This document shows positions 34,290 through 46,109 of a stretch of 64,000 nucleotides of DNA, one piece after another. Each line of letters begins with the position of its first letter. Within the stretch, counting starts at the first letter, position 1. Origin of the DNA: Lucinisca nassula (Eukaryota; Mollusca; Bivalvia; Lucinida; Lucinidae). The notes under the pieces were generated by a model. It was not told where the DNA came from. It made no database searches and saw nothing but the letters and a program-made list of their open reading frames with translations. The stretch lies in assembly GCA_963580285.1 (NCBI GenBank), contig OY757011.1, positions 165,941,406 to 166,005,405 of the forward strand. Reading direction: 5' to 3'. A program made the position numbers and the translations under genes.

Positions 34290-36745
34290 AAAGATTTTTT
34301 GCTCACCAGAGCCGAAGGCTGTGGCAGATCTTATAGATAGGCAGTTGTCCGTCGTCTGCGTAGTATATCTGGCATCAACACTTACAGACAACATCCCTTC
34401 TGAAGCCACTGGTCCGATTGAGATCAGATTGTATCTGTAGCATCCTTTGGTTGTAGGATTTAAAGTTTATGTTTTTTATGAAATAAGTGTGGTTGCTATA
34501 GCAACTTTGAGTTTCCCTAGACTTCTGATGGGGAAAATTGAAAAATTGCATTAACTGCCAAGCTTTTGCAGATATTTTGACAAAACTTATGTTCCTCGTG
34601 TAGTCTAGCATGTGCCAACTGATTTTTGGCATAATGCTCCTTTTTAGCTCGCCTGTACTAAGTACATGGAGAGCTATTGTTGTCACCTCGGTCATCTACG
34701 TGCGCGTTTGCATTTGTATTTGTGGGATCCTTCCCGTCACACTGCGTTAAAGTTATTCAAATGCTTAAATCTCAACAGCCACTCATATTTGGAGCTTAAG
34801 TACCTTGGAGGGTCTTCTGGTGTTCAAAGAGAACAGATCGCTGGGTTTATGCCCCTGAGTGGGCCTAGGGGTCAAAATCTAGAACACCAATGTAATTCTA
34901 TGTTTAAAGTTTTTGAAATGCTTATATCTCAACAGTCACTCATCACAAAACATTCATACTTTCAACTTGGATACCTGGGAGTGTCTTCTGAGATTCCAAG
35001 ACAACACACCCCTGTGTTCATGCCTGGGGATGGGGTGGGGCTAGGGGTCAAAATCTAGGACACCTTTGTAATTTGTTGTATACGTTTCTATTATGCTAAC
35101 GAGTTTTAGACACAATTGGTTATACATCAACCAATCAAGTGACATTGGTTAACGTGTAAAAGGGTGAGGGAGATGATGACCTACATTACAGGGTCCAGTG
35201 ATTTTGCCTTATACCTTGAAGACTATTAGTAGGAGAAATGTCAAACCTGGGATATTAGTTCCATGTGACTCCATGATTGACCTCAAAATATATCTACGCC
35301 ACTGTTACCTATATATTTAATGGTTCAGCGATTTTGCCTATTATCTCGAATACTATTTGATGTAAAAATGTCATACCTGGGTTATTAGTTCCCAGTGACC
35401 TGCTGATTGACCTCAACATATATCTACATCAGTGTGACCTATATGTCATGGTTCAGTGATTTTGCCTATTATCTTTAATACTATCTGATGGAGAAATGTC
35501 ATACGTGGATTATTAGTTCCATGTGACCCGATAATTGACCGCAAAATATATCTAGGTCATGGTGACATACATTTCATGGTCTAGTGATTTTGCCTATTAC
35601 TTTTAATATTATTTGATGGAGAAATGTCCAACCTGGGTTATTAGTTCCATGTGACCCCATTATTGACCGCAAATATATCTAGGTCAGTGTGACCTATATT
35701 TCATGGTTCAGTGATTTTGCCTATTATCTTGAATACTTTTTGATGGAGAAATGTCATACCTGGATTATAATTTGCATGTGACCCGATAATTGACCGCAAA
35801 ATATATCCAGGTCGGTGTGACCTATATTTCATGGTTCAGTGATTTTGTCTATTATCTTCCATGTGACCCCATAATTGAGCTTGAATTATATCAAGGTAAG
35901 TGTGACCTGTGTTTCATGGTTCAGTGATTTTGCCTATTATCTTGAATACGATTTGATCGAGAAATGTCTCACCTGGATTATTGGTTCCATGTGACCAGAT
36001 GATTGACTTAGAAATATATGTAGGTCATTGTGAGCTATTTTCATGGTTCAATGATTTTGCCTTATAATCAGACACAATTTAATTCGAAATGTAATATATG
36101 GAATTATGTTCCATGCATCCCAGTTATTGATCTCAGAATATATCTAGGTGAGTGTGACCTATATTTCATGGTTCAGCAATTTTACCTTATATCTTGAAGG
36201 CGCGAAACAGGCGAGCTATGCTGTCATGCGACAGCTCTTGTTATTTTTTGCCAAACCAAAATGCCCAAAAGAACAACTAAAAAAATCATCTCCCCAGAAA
36301 CTATATGCTCTATGAGGCTGATGCTCAATGGACATATTCACCATTTTTTCCCTTACAGGTTTAGTGCTTTTCTTTTGTTTTTATTTTTCATGAAATTCTG
36401 CTCATTATTTTGGTTGCTATGGCATCTTAGAGGTTACATAGCCTTATAATGGTGAAAATAGAAGAATGGTATTTACTGCCGAGTCTTGCAGATATATTGA
36501 CAAAACTTTCATATTAATATCCTTTATGCTGTCATCTATCTGATTTTAGGCCTAATGATCACTTTTATTTGTTGCTTGGCTGCCATGGAAACCGAAATGC
36601 CAGAAAAAAATACTTAAAAAAAAAACAAAACAACATCTTCTCAGAAACCATATGGGACTGAGACTTTATGGAAATATTTACAGAATTTGCCATATCATGT
36701 TTGATATATTTTATGAAATTCGGCTCTTTAGTTTGGTTGTTATGT
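34290..36745. mobile_element. Outer repeat element interrupted by a foldback
   Basis: It begins with TTTTTTGCTCACCAGAGCC, a terminus style also seen at 48200. Two diverged internal units are seen: one at ~34430-34640 resumes at ~36245-36560 after the interruption, and a second follows at ~36560-36745. Shared landmarks are GATATTTTGACAAAACTT and GATATATTGACAAAACTT. Confidence 0.55.
34645..36240. mobile_element. Foldback-like element with ~120-bp tandem core
   Basis: The ends are inverted: TAGCTCGCCTGT at ~34646 and ACAGGCGAGCTA at ~36208. The right end carries a small hairpin (GAGCT-ATGCTGTCATGCGACAGCTC). The core 35195-36190 contains about eight units of ~120 bp with TTCAGTGATTTTGCCTATTA and GTTCCATGTGACC. 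Confidence 0.65.
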
Positions 36746-36795
36746 CAACTTAGAAGTTCAATAGACTTGTAATGTGGAAAATTGAAAACTGGTAC

Positions 36796-37225
36796 TGACT
36801 GCCAAAATATAAGTGAAGGCAATGATCAGGAATAGATGCAATCAACCCACAGCTCCCATCAGAGACACCAAAGGGAAAGAAACACAAACATGAAACAACA
36901 GACCCTAATGGAAACATCAACTGCAGAAAGCCAAAACGGACAGTTACTTTCTCACAAAAGTGCCAACTGGCTATCCAAAACCAAATAATATACGCGACAC
37001 AAACACTTGAGTCAAAGCATAACAAAAATAAACTGCGACAGAAGAACCACCTTGGAACGGTCAGTAAAATGAACTCCGCTCCGCTGGGGGAGGGGGGAGG
37101 GGGGGGGGGGGGGGGGCTTAAATCAACTTTTCACGGCCACAATCCTCGCGATTACTTCCGTCGCGATTTAGACAAATAATTTGTTCAGTCCGCATGAAGG
37201 CTTTCTAACTCATCAGTGCAACATC
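36796..37225 (-). mobile_element. TGE copy
   Basis: The diverged fixed end ATAAGTGAAGGCAATGATCAGG is at the left. Landmarks are GAACCACCTTGGAACGG and a long G-run at 37086-37117. Confidence 0.7.
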
Positions 37226-37229
37226 TCAT

Positions 37230-38784
37230 ACCTATATTGGTATTATTTGAAAGTACATCAAGTACATGCTTTTGATGAAAAGTCATTCTTGAAAGGGGCC
37301 CCGGGATGTGGCCAGTTTAGACCCAAGGGACATGATTGGCACAGTTTATGTACGGGGACCACTTGACATTGCTACATGCTTAATATATATGCTCTGCGCC
37401 TAGTGGTTTCAGAGAAGAAGAATTTTTCAGCTTTTTTTTTCCATTATAAGTCTATGAGGGCTAAGGGGCCCGGGGAGTGGCCAGTTTAGACCCCAGAGGC
37501 ATGAATGGCACAATTTATGTAGGGGACCACTTGACATAGCTAAATGCTTAATATGTAAGCTCTGGGCTTAGTGGTTTCAGAGAAGAAGATTTTTAAAGCT
37601 TTTTTCCATTATAAATATATGGGGGCTAAGGGGCCCCGGGGCTTGGTCAGTTTAGACCCCAGGGGAATGACTGGCACAATTTATGTAGGGGACCACTTGA
37701 CATTGCTACATGCTTAATATATATGCTCTGGGCCTAGTGGTTTCAGAGAAGAAGAATTTTTAAGCTTTTTTTCATTATAAGTCTATGGGGGCTAAGGGGC
37801 CCGGAGAGTGGCCAGTTTAGACCCCAGAGGCATGAATGGCACAATTTATGTAGGGGAGTACTTGACATAGCTACATGCTTAATATGTAAGTTCTGGGCCT
37901 AGTGGTTCCAGAGAAGAAGATTTTTTAAGCTTCCTTTCCATTATAAATCTATGGGGGCTAAGGGGCCCCGGGGCCTGGCCAGTTTAGGCCCCAGGGGCAT
38001 GATTGGCACAATTTATGAAGGGGAACCACTTGACATTGCTACATGCTTAATATGTAAGCTCTGTGCCTAGCGGTTTCAGAGAAGAAGAGTTTTTAAGCTT
38101 TTTTCCATTATAAGTCTATGGGGGCTAAGGGGCCCCACGGCGTGGCCAGTTTAGAACCCAGGGGCATGATTGGCAAAATTTATGTAGGGGACCACTTGAC
38201 ATTGCTACATGCTTAATATGTAAGCTCTGGGCCTAGTGGTTTCAGAGAAGAAGATTTTTTTTATTTTTAGTTCCATTTTAAGTCTATGGGGGCTAAGGGG
38301 CCCCGGGGCGTGGCCAGTTTAGATCCCAGGGGCATGATTGGTTAAATTTATGTAGAGGACCACTTGGCATTGCTACATGCTTTATATGTAAGCTCTGTGC
38401 CTAACGGTTTCAGAGAAGATTATTTTAAGCTTTTTTTCGTTATAAGTCTATTAGGGCTAAGGGGCCCCACGGCGTGGCCAGTTTAGACCCCCAGGGGCAT
38501 GATTGGCACAATTTATGTAGAGGACCACTTGACATTGCTACATTCTTAATATGTAAGCTCTTTGCCTAGCAGTTTCAGAGAGGAAGATCTTTTAAGCATT
38601 TTTTATTATAAGTCTATGGGGGATAAGGGACCCCGGGCGTGGCCAGTTTAGAATCCAGGGGCATGATTGGCATAATTATTATGTAGGGGACCACTTGACA
38701 TTGCTACATGCTTCATATGTAAGCTCTGAGCCTAGTGGTTTCAGAGAAGAAGATTTTTTAAATTTTTCCCATTGTAAGTCTATG
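37230..38784. repeat. ~167-bp tandem repeat (block 1)
   Basis: The GCTCTGGGCCTAGTGGTTTC landmark recurs near 37391, 37559, 37725, 37890, 38058, 38224, 38390, 38557 and 38726. Each unit includes AAGTCTATGGGGGCTAAGGG and GGACCACTTGACATTGCTAC. Confidence 0.9.
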
Positions 38785-39933
38785 CAAGGTTGGGCGGTCA
38801 AAACCAGGGGCGGTTTTAACCAGTGGTTTTAACCGGTTAAAACCGTCCCGGTCAATACTCCCAAAGTGGCCAATACTGGTCGATTGAAATATTGAGTGGT
38901 CAACTGAATAATTTTAGTGTTAAAAAAGCAAAGCTACTGAAACTATTTTGAAGTTTTGCTCTCTCTGCTGGAGGCTGATCATTTGACAGAGTTTCAGGTT
39001 CACATGTTATTTCTTCAAGTGGCCTCTTAGCAATACTTTCTGGCCTTTTTAGCCCTATGCATTTTTGTCTATGACTCCTCAGTCTTAAGACCTTAGCACA
39101 AACTTCAACACCTTGCACTGTTTTTTTTTTTTTTTTTGTTTGTTTCTTTTTTTGTTGTTATCTTCCAAAATAGTGAAGAAGTTCCAAACTGGGTCTTTAG
39201 GTTTCATTCATTTTTGACACCTTCAGTAATAGCTTGATGATAAGATTGTCCATATTGCATATAATCAAAATTTCACACATTATGAATAAAGCCTGGTGTC
39301 AGTTTATAATACCCCTATTAGGGACATGTAATTGGTCAATTTAGCAATCAGATCTTTGCCACACCCACTGCTGTGGCATGGGTTAGTCTGTTTTGACAGC
39401 AATTTACAGGTGTTGCAGATACTTTTAAATATTCAAAGACATCATTGAATCTTCAAATATTGTTTGGTTAATAAATAAAGGACCTTTCATAAATCCTTCA
39501 AAATCCATGATACATTTAGCTTATTCATATTCCTGTAAATCAAAATATGAACAATCAATCTAACCTATTAAGGAAAAAAGAATAATTATAAGGATTGTTT
39601 GATTGAAAAGAACAGGCCTGTCTGCAGTTCAGTGAGTCAATCGACCAGCAATAATGTCTTTTGACTTTTGATGAAATAAAAGATACCTCAAATAATTACT
39701 GTTATTAATAAAACCTTTTTTGTCTTGTTCAGTGATGAAAATATAGTCTAACATCATGTACATGATGTAGGGGGAAAGCTTTTAAGACCAGTTTAGCAAC
39801 AGGACAGAGGTATATACTCCAGTGATTTAATCAACCACCAATCGACCAGTATTGACCAGTATTGACCGGTTAAAACCGATTTTAACCACCGGCCCGGTCA
39901 ATACTCATATTGACCGGCTTTTTGCCAACCTTG
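38785..39933. mobile_element. hAT-like non-autonomous DNA transposon
   Basis: The 1149-bp insert splits a tandem-repeat unit. The 8-bp TSD AGTCTATG lies at 38777-38784 and 39934-39941. The termini are inverted: CAAGGTTGG and CCAACCTTG. Subterminal regions share AACCGGTTAAAACCG-like and CCGGTCAATACTC motifs. An 8-bp TSD and CAAGGTTGG-type ends fit the hAT superfamily. There is no transposase. A 72-codon frame on the minus strand (38900-39118), of unknown origin, could be captured sequence. Confidence 0.82.
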
Positions 39934-41494
39934 AGTCTATGGGAGCTATATGTTGCCATGGCAACAATAGTTTCCATCTGATCTGCCCCAAAACATAATT
40001 CATCTTTTCCCCCACCTTTTATCCTTGTCTTGCTGAATAAATAATGCCACACCCATTTTTGACCATCAACCAATAAAAGTACTTGATACAAGAAGTTCAA
40101 TGAGCCTAACCACTCACCTGAGGAACGTTTTAGTTAGCTGTTTGTCTCATGGTCTTTGAGCATATTTTTTTTGAAGTTCTTCCTTATGGGACACGACATT
40201 GTCAGTTTGGACCCTAGGGGCATGTTTAGTAGGATTAATGTAGGTGACCACTTAATGCTGCAAAATACTAAATATTTAAGCTTTTGACCTTTGGTTTCAG
40301 AGAAGAAATTCCAACCTCCGTAGCTCAGTCAGATGCGCATCTAACTGGTGATCAGTTTAGACCCCAGGGGCATGATTGGCACATTTTATGTAGGCGACCA
40401 CTTGACATTGCTACATGCTTTATATGTAAGCTCTGGGCCTAGTGGTTTCAGAGGAGAAGATTTTTTAAGTTTTTCCCATTGTAAGTCTAAGGGAGCTATA
40501 TGTTGCAATGGCAACACCAGTTTCAATCTGAATTGCCCCAAAACATACTGCATCTTTCCCCCAATCGGATAATGCTTCCCATGAAATTTAATCATGATTG
40601 GCTAAGTGGATTTAAAGATATACTTATTTGAAAATATGAACGGACGCCGGACCATTAGCATACTAATACCTAACATGAGCCCTTGGCTCAGGTGAGCTAA
40701 TAATACTAGCGGTTACAGAGAAGATTATTTTTTAAGCCTTTCTTTACATTATAAGTCTATGTGGGCTAAGGGGCACCAGGGTGTGGCCATGATTGGCACA
40801 ATTTATGGAGGGGACCACGGTGTGGCCAGTTTAGATCCCAGGTGCATGATTTGCACAATTTATGTAGAGGACCACTTGACAATACTACATGCTTATATGT
40901 AAGCTCTGTGCCTAGCGGTTTCAGAGAAGAAGATTTTTTAAGCTTTTTTTCATTATAAGTCTATGGGGGTTGAGGGACCCCGGTGTGGCCAGTTTAGACC
41001 CCAGGGACATGATTGGCACAATTATGTAGGGGACCACTTGACATTGCTACATGCTTAATATGTAAGCTCTGGGCCTAGTGGTTTCAGAGTAGAAGATGTT
41101 TTAAGCTTTTTTCCATTATAAGTCTATGGGGGCTAAGGGGACCCGGGCTGTGGCCAATTTAGACCCCAGGGGCAAGATTGGCACAAGTTATGTAGAGGAC
41201 CACTTGACATTGCTACATGCTTAAATGTAAGCTCTGTGCCTAGCGGTTTCAGAGATGAAGATTTTTAAGCTTTTTTTTTTATTATAAGTCTATGGGGGCT
41301 TAGGGACCCCGGGACGTGGCCAGTTTAGAATCCAGGAGCATGATTGGCACAATTTATGTAGGGGACCACTTGACATTGCTACATGCTTCATATGTAAGCT
41401 CTGGGCCTAGTGGTTTCAGAGAAGAAGTTTTTTTCCCATTGTAAGTCTATGGGAGCTATATGTTGCCATGCCAACAAGAGTTTCCATCTGATCT
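39934..41494. repeat. ~167-bp tandem repeat (block 2) with an embedded terminus
   Basis: Units of the 37230 family resume after the hAT-like element (for example the 40434, 40905, 41065 and 41230 landmarks). A different repeat terminus, TTGGCTCAGGTGAGCTAA, ends near 40700, and GGACGCCGGACC lies just before it. Confidence 0.75.
40313..40352 (+). mobile_element. tS3 SINE head fragment
   Basis: CCGTAGCTCAGTCAGATGCG and the following bases match the tS3 tRNA-like head, with no body attached. Confidence 0.55.
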
Positions 41495-41726
41495 TTTTTT
41501 TTTTTTTTGGGGGGGGGGTGGGTTTTACGGCCCTTTCAAGATTATTTCACTCATATCGAGCCGATCATAGGTGGGCGAAAACCGGAGTACCCGGAGAAAA
41601 ACCACCTGACCTTCCGTTGCAGAACTTGGCGTCTCACACGTGACCCGAGCGAGGCTCGAACCCACGGCGGTGAGAGACCTAATGACCAAGAGTCAGCGCT
41701 CTTATCCATTAGGCCACGGAGGCCCG
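41495..41726 (-). mobile_element. tS1 SINE
   Basis: This is the second copy of the 9714 SINE, inserted in the 167-bp tandem repeat. The 13-bp TSD TTCCATCTGATCT is at 41482-41494 and 41727-41739. It has a T-run and G-run at the tail side. Confidence 0.92.
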
Positions 41727-42466
41727 TTCCATCTGATCTGCCCCAAAACATACTGCATCTTTTCCCCCAACCTAATTGAAATTTAATCATGATTAACCAA
41801 CTGGCTTTAAAGATATACTTTGTTGAACATGTGAACGGACGACGGACGACTGATACATGTACGTATCACTCATACAGGGACACATTCATTTATTACCATG
41901 AATCTTATACTATTACCAGAGGACTTAAACAGCTTCCACCATGACTCTTAAGGCTATTACCATTACTCATACTGGTATTACTATGACTAATACAGCAATC
42001 ACCACGACTCACACAGCTAGCACATTGACTCATAAAGTTACCACTATGACTCCTACAGCTGCCATGATTCATACAGCTGTCCCTATGACGTATAAAGCTG
42101 CCACAAGACCCATACAGTTGTAACAATGACTCTTAAAGCTGCTGTCATAATTCAAAGGTTGCTACTACCGCTATGTCTACACTACATCTGTCACCATGAC
42201 TCCTTCATCGGCCACTCTGGCTCATATCACCATGTCTCGTGCATATGTCACTATGGTTCATAAAGCAATCACCATGACTCATAGAGCTATCATCATGTCG
42301 CCTTAAGCTGTCACCATGGCTAATAAACTATCATCCTGATTCACACAGCTTTCATACTGACTCACACAGCAATAAGCATGGCTCATAAAGCTTTCCCCAT
42401 AGGTCATGCAACTATCACTATGACTATCCCTAAGAATCACATAGCCCAGAAAATCCTGTACACTAC

Positions 42467-42797
42467 TACAACCGGCCCGATAGCTCTGTTGGTAGAGTGT
42501 CCGCTCCGGGGAACGGGAGGTCACGGGTTCGATCCCGGGCCGCGACATACCAAAGTCGTTAAAATGGTACTAGCTGCTCCACGCTTGGCACTCAGATTTA
42601 CGGGGTAGAGCTAGGACTGGTCGACCCATTGTCAGGATAATGTGACTGGGTGTGGTATCATGTAATGTGTCTGGGACATGATACTTCAGTGAGGCAGCAC
42701 TATAAAAAGTGAGAATTGAGCTCCCTCTCGCAACCAGACACCGTCGTGATATGACTGAAAATTTGTTGAAAGCGACGGCAAACCCGAAATCACACAC
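42467..42797 (+). mobile_element. tS2 SINE
   Basis: It has the tRNA-like head TAGCTCTGTTGGTAGAGTG, the B box GGGTTCGATCCCGGG and an (AC)n tail. The TSD ACACTAC is at 42460-42466 and 42798-42804. The paralogous site at ~31935-31945 (GCACACTACGATTTTC) is empty. Confidence 0.9.
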
Positions 42798-42798
42798 A

Positions 42799-43075
42799 CA
42801 CTACGATTTTCGGTTCTGTGTTGTAGTCCTTGCTTCCAAAGGATTATCCCTTATATATGCTATTTTAACTTCACCACAGCTAGTGTTAAGGGAATGTGTG
42901 GCGGCCGTAAAACGTCTCCCTGGCCTTCATCATAGTGTGGGTTATATTTTCTAGTCCTTTTGGATCATGGATTCCACTGCGAATGTTTGAGAACATTTGT
43001 GGGTCACTGGCTAGGCCTAATTGCGGAAACTAGCTAGTCTGTCCCAGAAAGACTTGTACACTACGTTGCTATCAC
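42799..43075 (+). repeat. Unclassified interspersed repeat (copy 2)
   Basis: It matches 31925-32260, so it was already present when the satellite block duplicated. Confidence 0.7.
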
Positions 43076-43746
43076 CATGTCAACCGCAGCTGTCTTCATG
43101 ACTCATACAGCTTTCATCATGATTCAGTTAGCTGTCATCATGACTCATGGAACTGTCACCATGAGTTAAACAGCTGTCATCATGACACATACAGCTATCC
43201 CCACGAATCATATAGCTATCTCGGATACGCCTGTATTACCTTGGCCCATACAGCAATCACCATGACTTATACAGCTATCAGCACGACGAATACAGCTACC
43301 ACAACTACTCATGCAGCTGTCAAGATAAATCATCGAGTTCTCACTATAGCTCACACAGCTATCACACAGCTTTCACCATGAATCATATTTTAGAATAATT
43401 ACTCTTATAGCTATCACCATTTGTTATACAGCTATCACCATGATTCGTACTGCTGTAATTATGTGCCATACAGCTGTCCCCATGATTCATATACCGTAGC
43501 TACCATCATGAATCATATAACTACTCTTACAGCTGCCATCTTGGCTTATACAGATATCAGAGTGACCCATGTAACTGTCAACAAGGCCATTAAACTGTAA
43601 AAATTGACTTATACAGCTATTACTATGACCAGTAAGTGTACTACATGTATCTAACAATCTTCAAGCCAAAAATGCATGTTGTAGAGGTACAGATAAACTC
43701 CTCGTTTTTCATCACTATAAGAATATAAAAATATGCAAGTGTATAT

Positions 43747-44136
43747 ATATATGACTGCGGCCTCTGCATTCATCTTGTGGAAGGAAGTTCATTCAAATTT
43801 AACTGTGGAATTGACTTCACGGTGCATGAAAACATGACCTGCGAAGTCAAAAACGTTATCTACGTGATGATGTGCAGGGGCTGTGGGGAGGAATACATTG
43901 GGGAAACAGGCAATTTTCTGCGTACGCGAGTCACTATCCATAACCAGCAGATTAGAGACCCCCGTACCAGAATGCTGCAAGTCAGTGGGCACATCGATGA
44001 ATGCGCTGGCGACTTGAACCCTAAATACTACATCTTCCCCTTTTATAAGATGTACTCAGAAAGTACAACACTACGACGGGCTAAGGAAAACGCATTCATC
44101 AACAGTTTAAAACCCAAATTAAACAGGGCTAGTTAG
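43747..44136 (+). pseudogene. Penelope-like element GIY-YIG endonuclease fragment
   Basis: The open frame begins upstream of 43777, with CGLC at 43756-43767 recalling the cysteine motif that precedes the nuclease in EN+ Penelope-like elements. Then come NVIYVMMC and EYIGETG (the GIY and YIG equivalents), LRTRVTIH with the conserved Arg and His, SGHIDEC, and ENAFINSLKPKLN with the metal-binding Glu. It ends at TAG 44134-44136. The nuclease nicks target DNA for retrotransposition. No upstream reverse transcriptase is present, so the copy is 5'-truncated, though the remaining frame is intact. A free-standing GIY-YIG gene is less likely. Confidence 0.8.
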
Positions 44137-44496
44137 TATGTAAAGGAATTTGATAATTTAGATAGATATGATGCCATCAGGGTATTCAATTTTGTATGCA
44201 TTTATATTTTGTTATGCATGTATTTTGAAATCGCAGCTTGAAGTTAAAACAGTTTCTAAAGATATAATTACATAAAAACATTGTATGTTCATATACACAC
44301 GGGCAGATATGTGGTTATACATTGAATCTCATTTATGTTATTCAACTACCGGAAACGTTATTAACATCAGGCGGAAACGTTACTTATGACGTGACGTTCG
44401 TTGCTAGGTTATTCAATGTCTTCTTGAAAATCTGCAAAGCAGTGAAACCGCGGTAGAAGCAAATCAATTATAGTGTTTTTGGACATCGGAATAGTT
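44137..44496. other. No recognised feature
   Basis: This is AT-rich sequence following the Penelope-like fragment, possibly its 3' UTR. Confidence 0.35.
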
Positions 44497-44500
44497 TATT

Positions 44501-44536
44501 TCTCTCTCTCTCTCTCTCTCTCCCTCTCTCTCTCTC

Positions 44537-44584
<48 letters not shown>
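44501..44584. repeat. (TC)n microsatellite
   Basis: The tract is almost pure TC with a few C interruptions. Frames through it (Ser/Leu or Arg/Glu) are not genes. Confidence 0.95.
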
Positions 44585-44587
<3 letters not shown>

Positions 44588-44689
44588 AGATAAATGTTAC
44601 AATTTTTAAAATGTCTGCAAAATGTACATATCTGTCCATGTTCACTAAAGAAGTTGGAGGGGCATATTGCTACTGCTTCGGTCGTCCGT

Positions 44690-45255
44690 CTGTCTGTCCG
44701 TTTTGATGCGTAACATATCATAAGAACCGCGTATGCTAGCATTTTGAAATTTTATATATGGATTCCTCATCCCCTTTCGAGAGTTATTGCCACTTGATTT
44801 TTTTTGTTGGGGGGTGGATAAAATCTTGTCAGCAAAATATCTCAAAATTCATTGGAGCTAGAACCTTGAAAGTCAGTGAATAGATTTGTGGTGATGAGTT
44901 ATGACCCTTTGTCACTTTGGGTATTTGTACATTGTACCTCTGTATATTTTGTGATGCAAAGCATAATTTAAGAACCGCGTGTGGTAGGGTTTTGAAATTT
45001 CATATATGATCTTGTCCGGAGTATATACCTTTTCAGGAGTTATTGCGCTTTGAATTTTTTCTTATAAAATCTTGTCAGCAAAATATCTCAAAGACTATAA
45101 GAGCTAGAGCCTTGAAAGTTGGTAAATAGATTGGTTGTGATGAGTAGATGACCTGATGAACTTTTGATTAAATTCCGAAAAATACTTCATGAGTTATGGC
45201 CTTTTGTCACTTTACGTATTTGTACATTGTATGTTTTGTGATGCATGACATAACT
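44690..45255. repeat. ~245-290 bp tandem repeat, two units
   Basis: Both units share AAGAACCGCGT-TG, AAATCTTGTCAGCAAAATAT and CCTTTGTCACTTT. The GTCCGTCTGTCTGTCCG entry at 44685 is typical of this repeat style. Confidence 0.6.
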
Positions 45256-45261
45256 TAAGAA

Positions 45262-45360
45262 TCGTGTGCCAGTGTAGTGGATAGAGTGCTGGACTACGAA
45301 TCAGATTGTCGATTATGAATCAGAGGGTTCAAATGTTCAAGAGTTCAAATGCCGGTGGAG
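45262..45360 (+). mobile_element. tRNA-like SINE head
   Basis: GCCAGTGTAGTGGATAGAGT (A-box region) and GGGTTCAAATG (B-box-like) are present, with an internal duplication of the GGTTCAAATG region. The body is not recognisable. Confidence 0.5.
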
Positions 45361-45440
45361 GAATGGAAATTTGTTCTCTTTTGTTCTTATTTTCTTTTTT
45401 CTTCATATATACACATTAACAGTTATCATCTCCCTCGCAC

Positions 45441-45545
45441 AGTGAGTGAGTGTTTGGGTTTTACGTCTCACCAACAGCTTAGGTCATACTGAGACGGGAC
45501 CTCGGTTTAAAGACTCATCCGAAAGCCCGGGATCGATCCAATCTC
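45441..45545 (-). mobile_element. tS4 SINE, 5'-truncated
   Basis: The minus strand matches the 57600 SINE from GATCGATCCCGGGCTTTC to GACGTAAAACCCAAACAC. The TSD TCTCCCTCGCAC is at 45429-45440 and 45546-45557. Confidence 0.85.
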
Positions 45546-45561
45546 TCTCCCTCGCACTACC

Positions 45562-46070
45562 AAATTAGAAGTGGAGGCAATGATCAGGAATCGATTAAAT
45601 CAACCCACAGCTCCCATCAGAGACACCGATGGGAAAGAAACACAAACATACAACAACAGATCCCGATAGAAACATCAATAGCGGAAAGCCAAAAGGACAG
45701 TTACTTTCCCGCAACACGGGCAATAGGCTATCCAAAATAAAATAATATAAGCGGCACAAACACCCAAAGACAAACCATAACAAAAATAAACGGCGACAGA
45801 AGAACCGCCTTGGAACGTTCAGCGGAAACGAATTCCACTGGTGGGGGTGGGAGGATTAAATCGATTTTACGTGGCAACAATCCTCGCCCTTACTCCCGTC
45901 GCGATTAAGACATAATTTGTTCAGTCCGCATGAAGGCCTCCTAACTTATCAGTGCAACATCTCCGTGAACACAAAAAATCAAACAGCCACAGAGATGAAA
46001 CAACGGTGAGGACTCACAGCAAGAAACCACTGAAATGCTGGAGCAAAAGAAAACCAACAGTTACATTCTG
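45562..46070 (-). mobile_element. TGE copy
   Basis: The fixed end TTAGAAGTGGAGGCAATGAT is at the left. It extends past GCTGGAGCAAAAGAAAACC at the right, so it is longer than the 26318 copy. Confidence 0.75.
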
Positions 46071-46109
46071 ATGGCCAAGTTGTTAGGGGATGGGGATATT
46101 GGATTTATA

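Larger units (their letters stand above)
41856..43640. repeat. Sat-C block, duplicate of 30.66-32.45 kb
   Basis: The order of features matches: CGTATCACT, GGGACACATTCATTTATTACC, CAGCTTCCACCATGACTC, the CTGTCCCTATGACGTATAAA block, and the CGCCTGTATTACCTTGGC anchor (32408 and 43228). Copy 2 has one 168-bp unit where copy 1 has three. Confidence 0.88.

Noticed and set aside
42471..42545. Functional tRNA gene
   Set aside because: The A and B boxes belong to a SINE head with a 331-bp body and TSDs. The same applies to 9870-9945, 17275-17343, 56632-56705 and 57603-57668.
44464..44742. Arg/Glu-rich or Ser/Leu-rich frames
   Set aside because: They are translations of a (TC)n tract.
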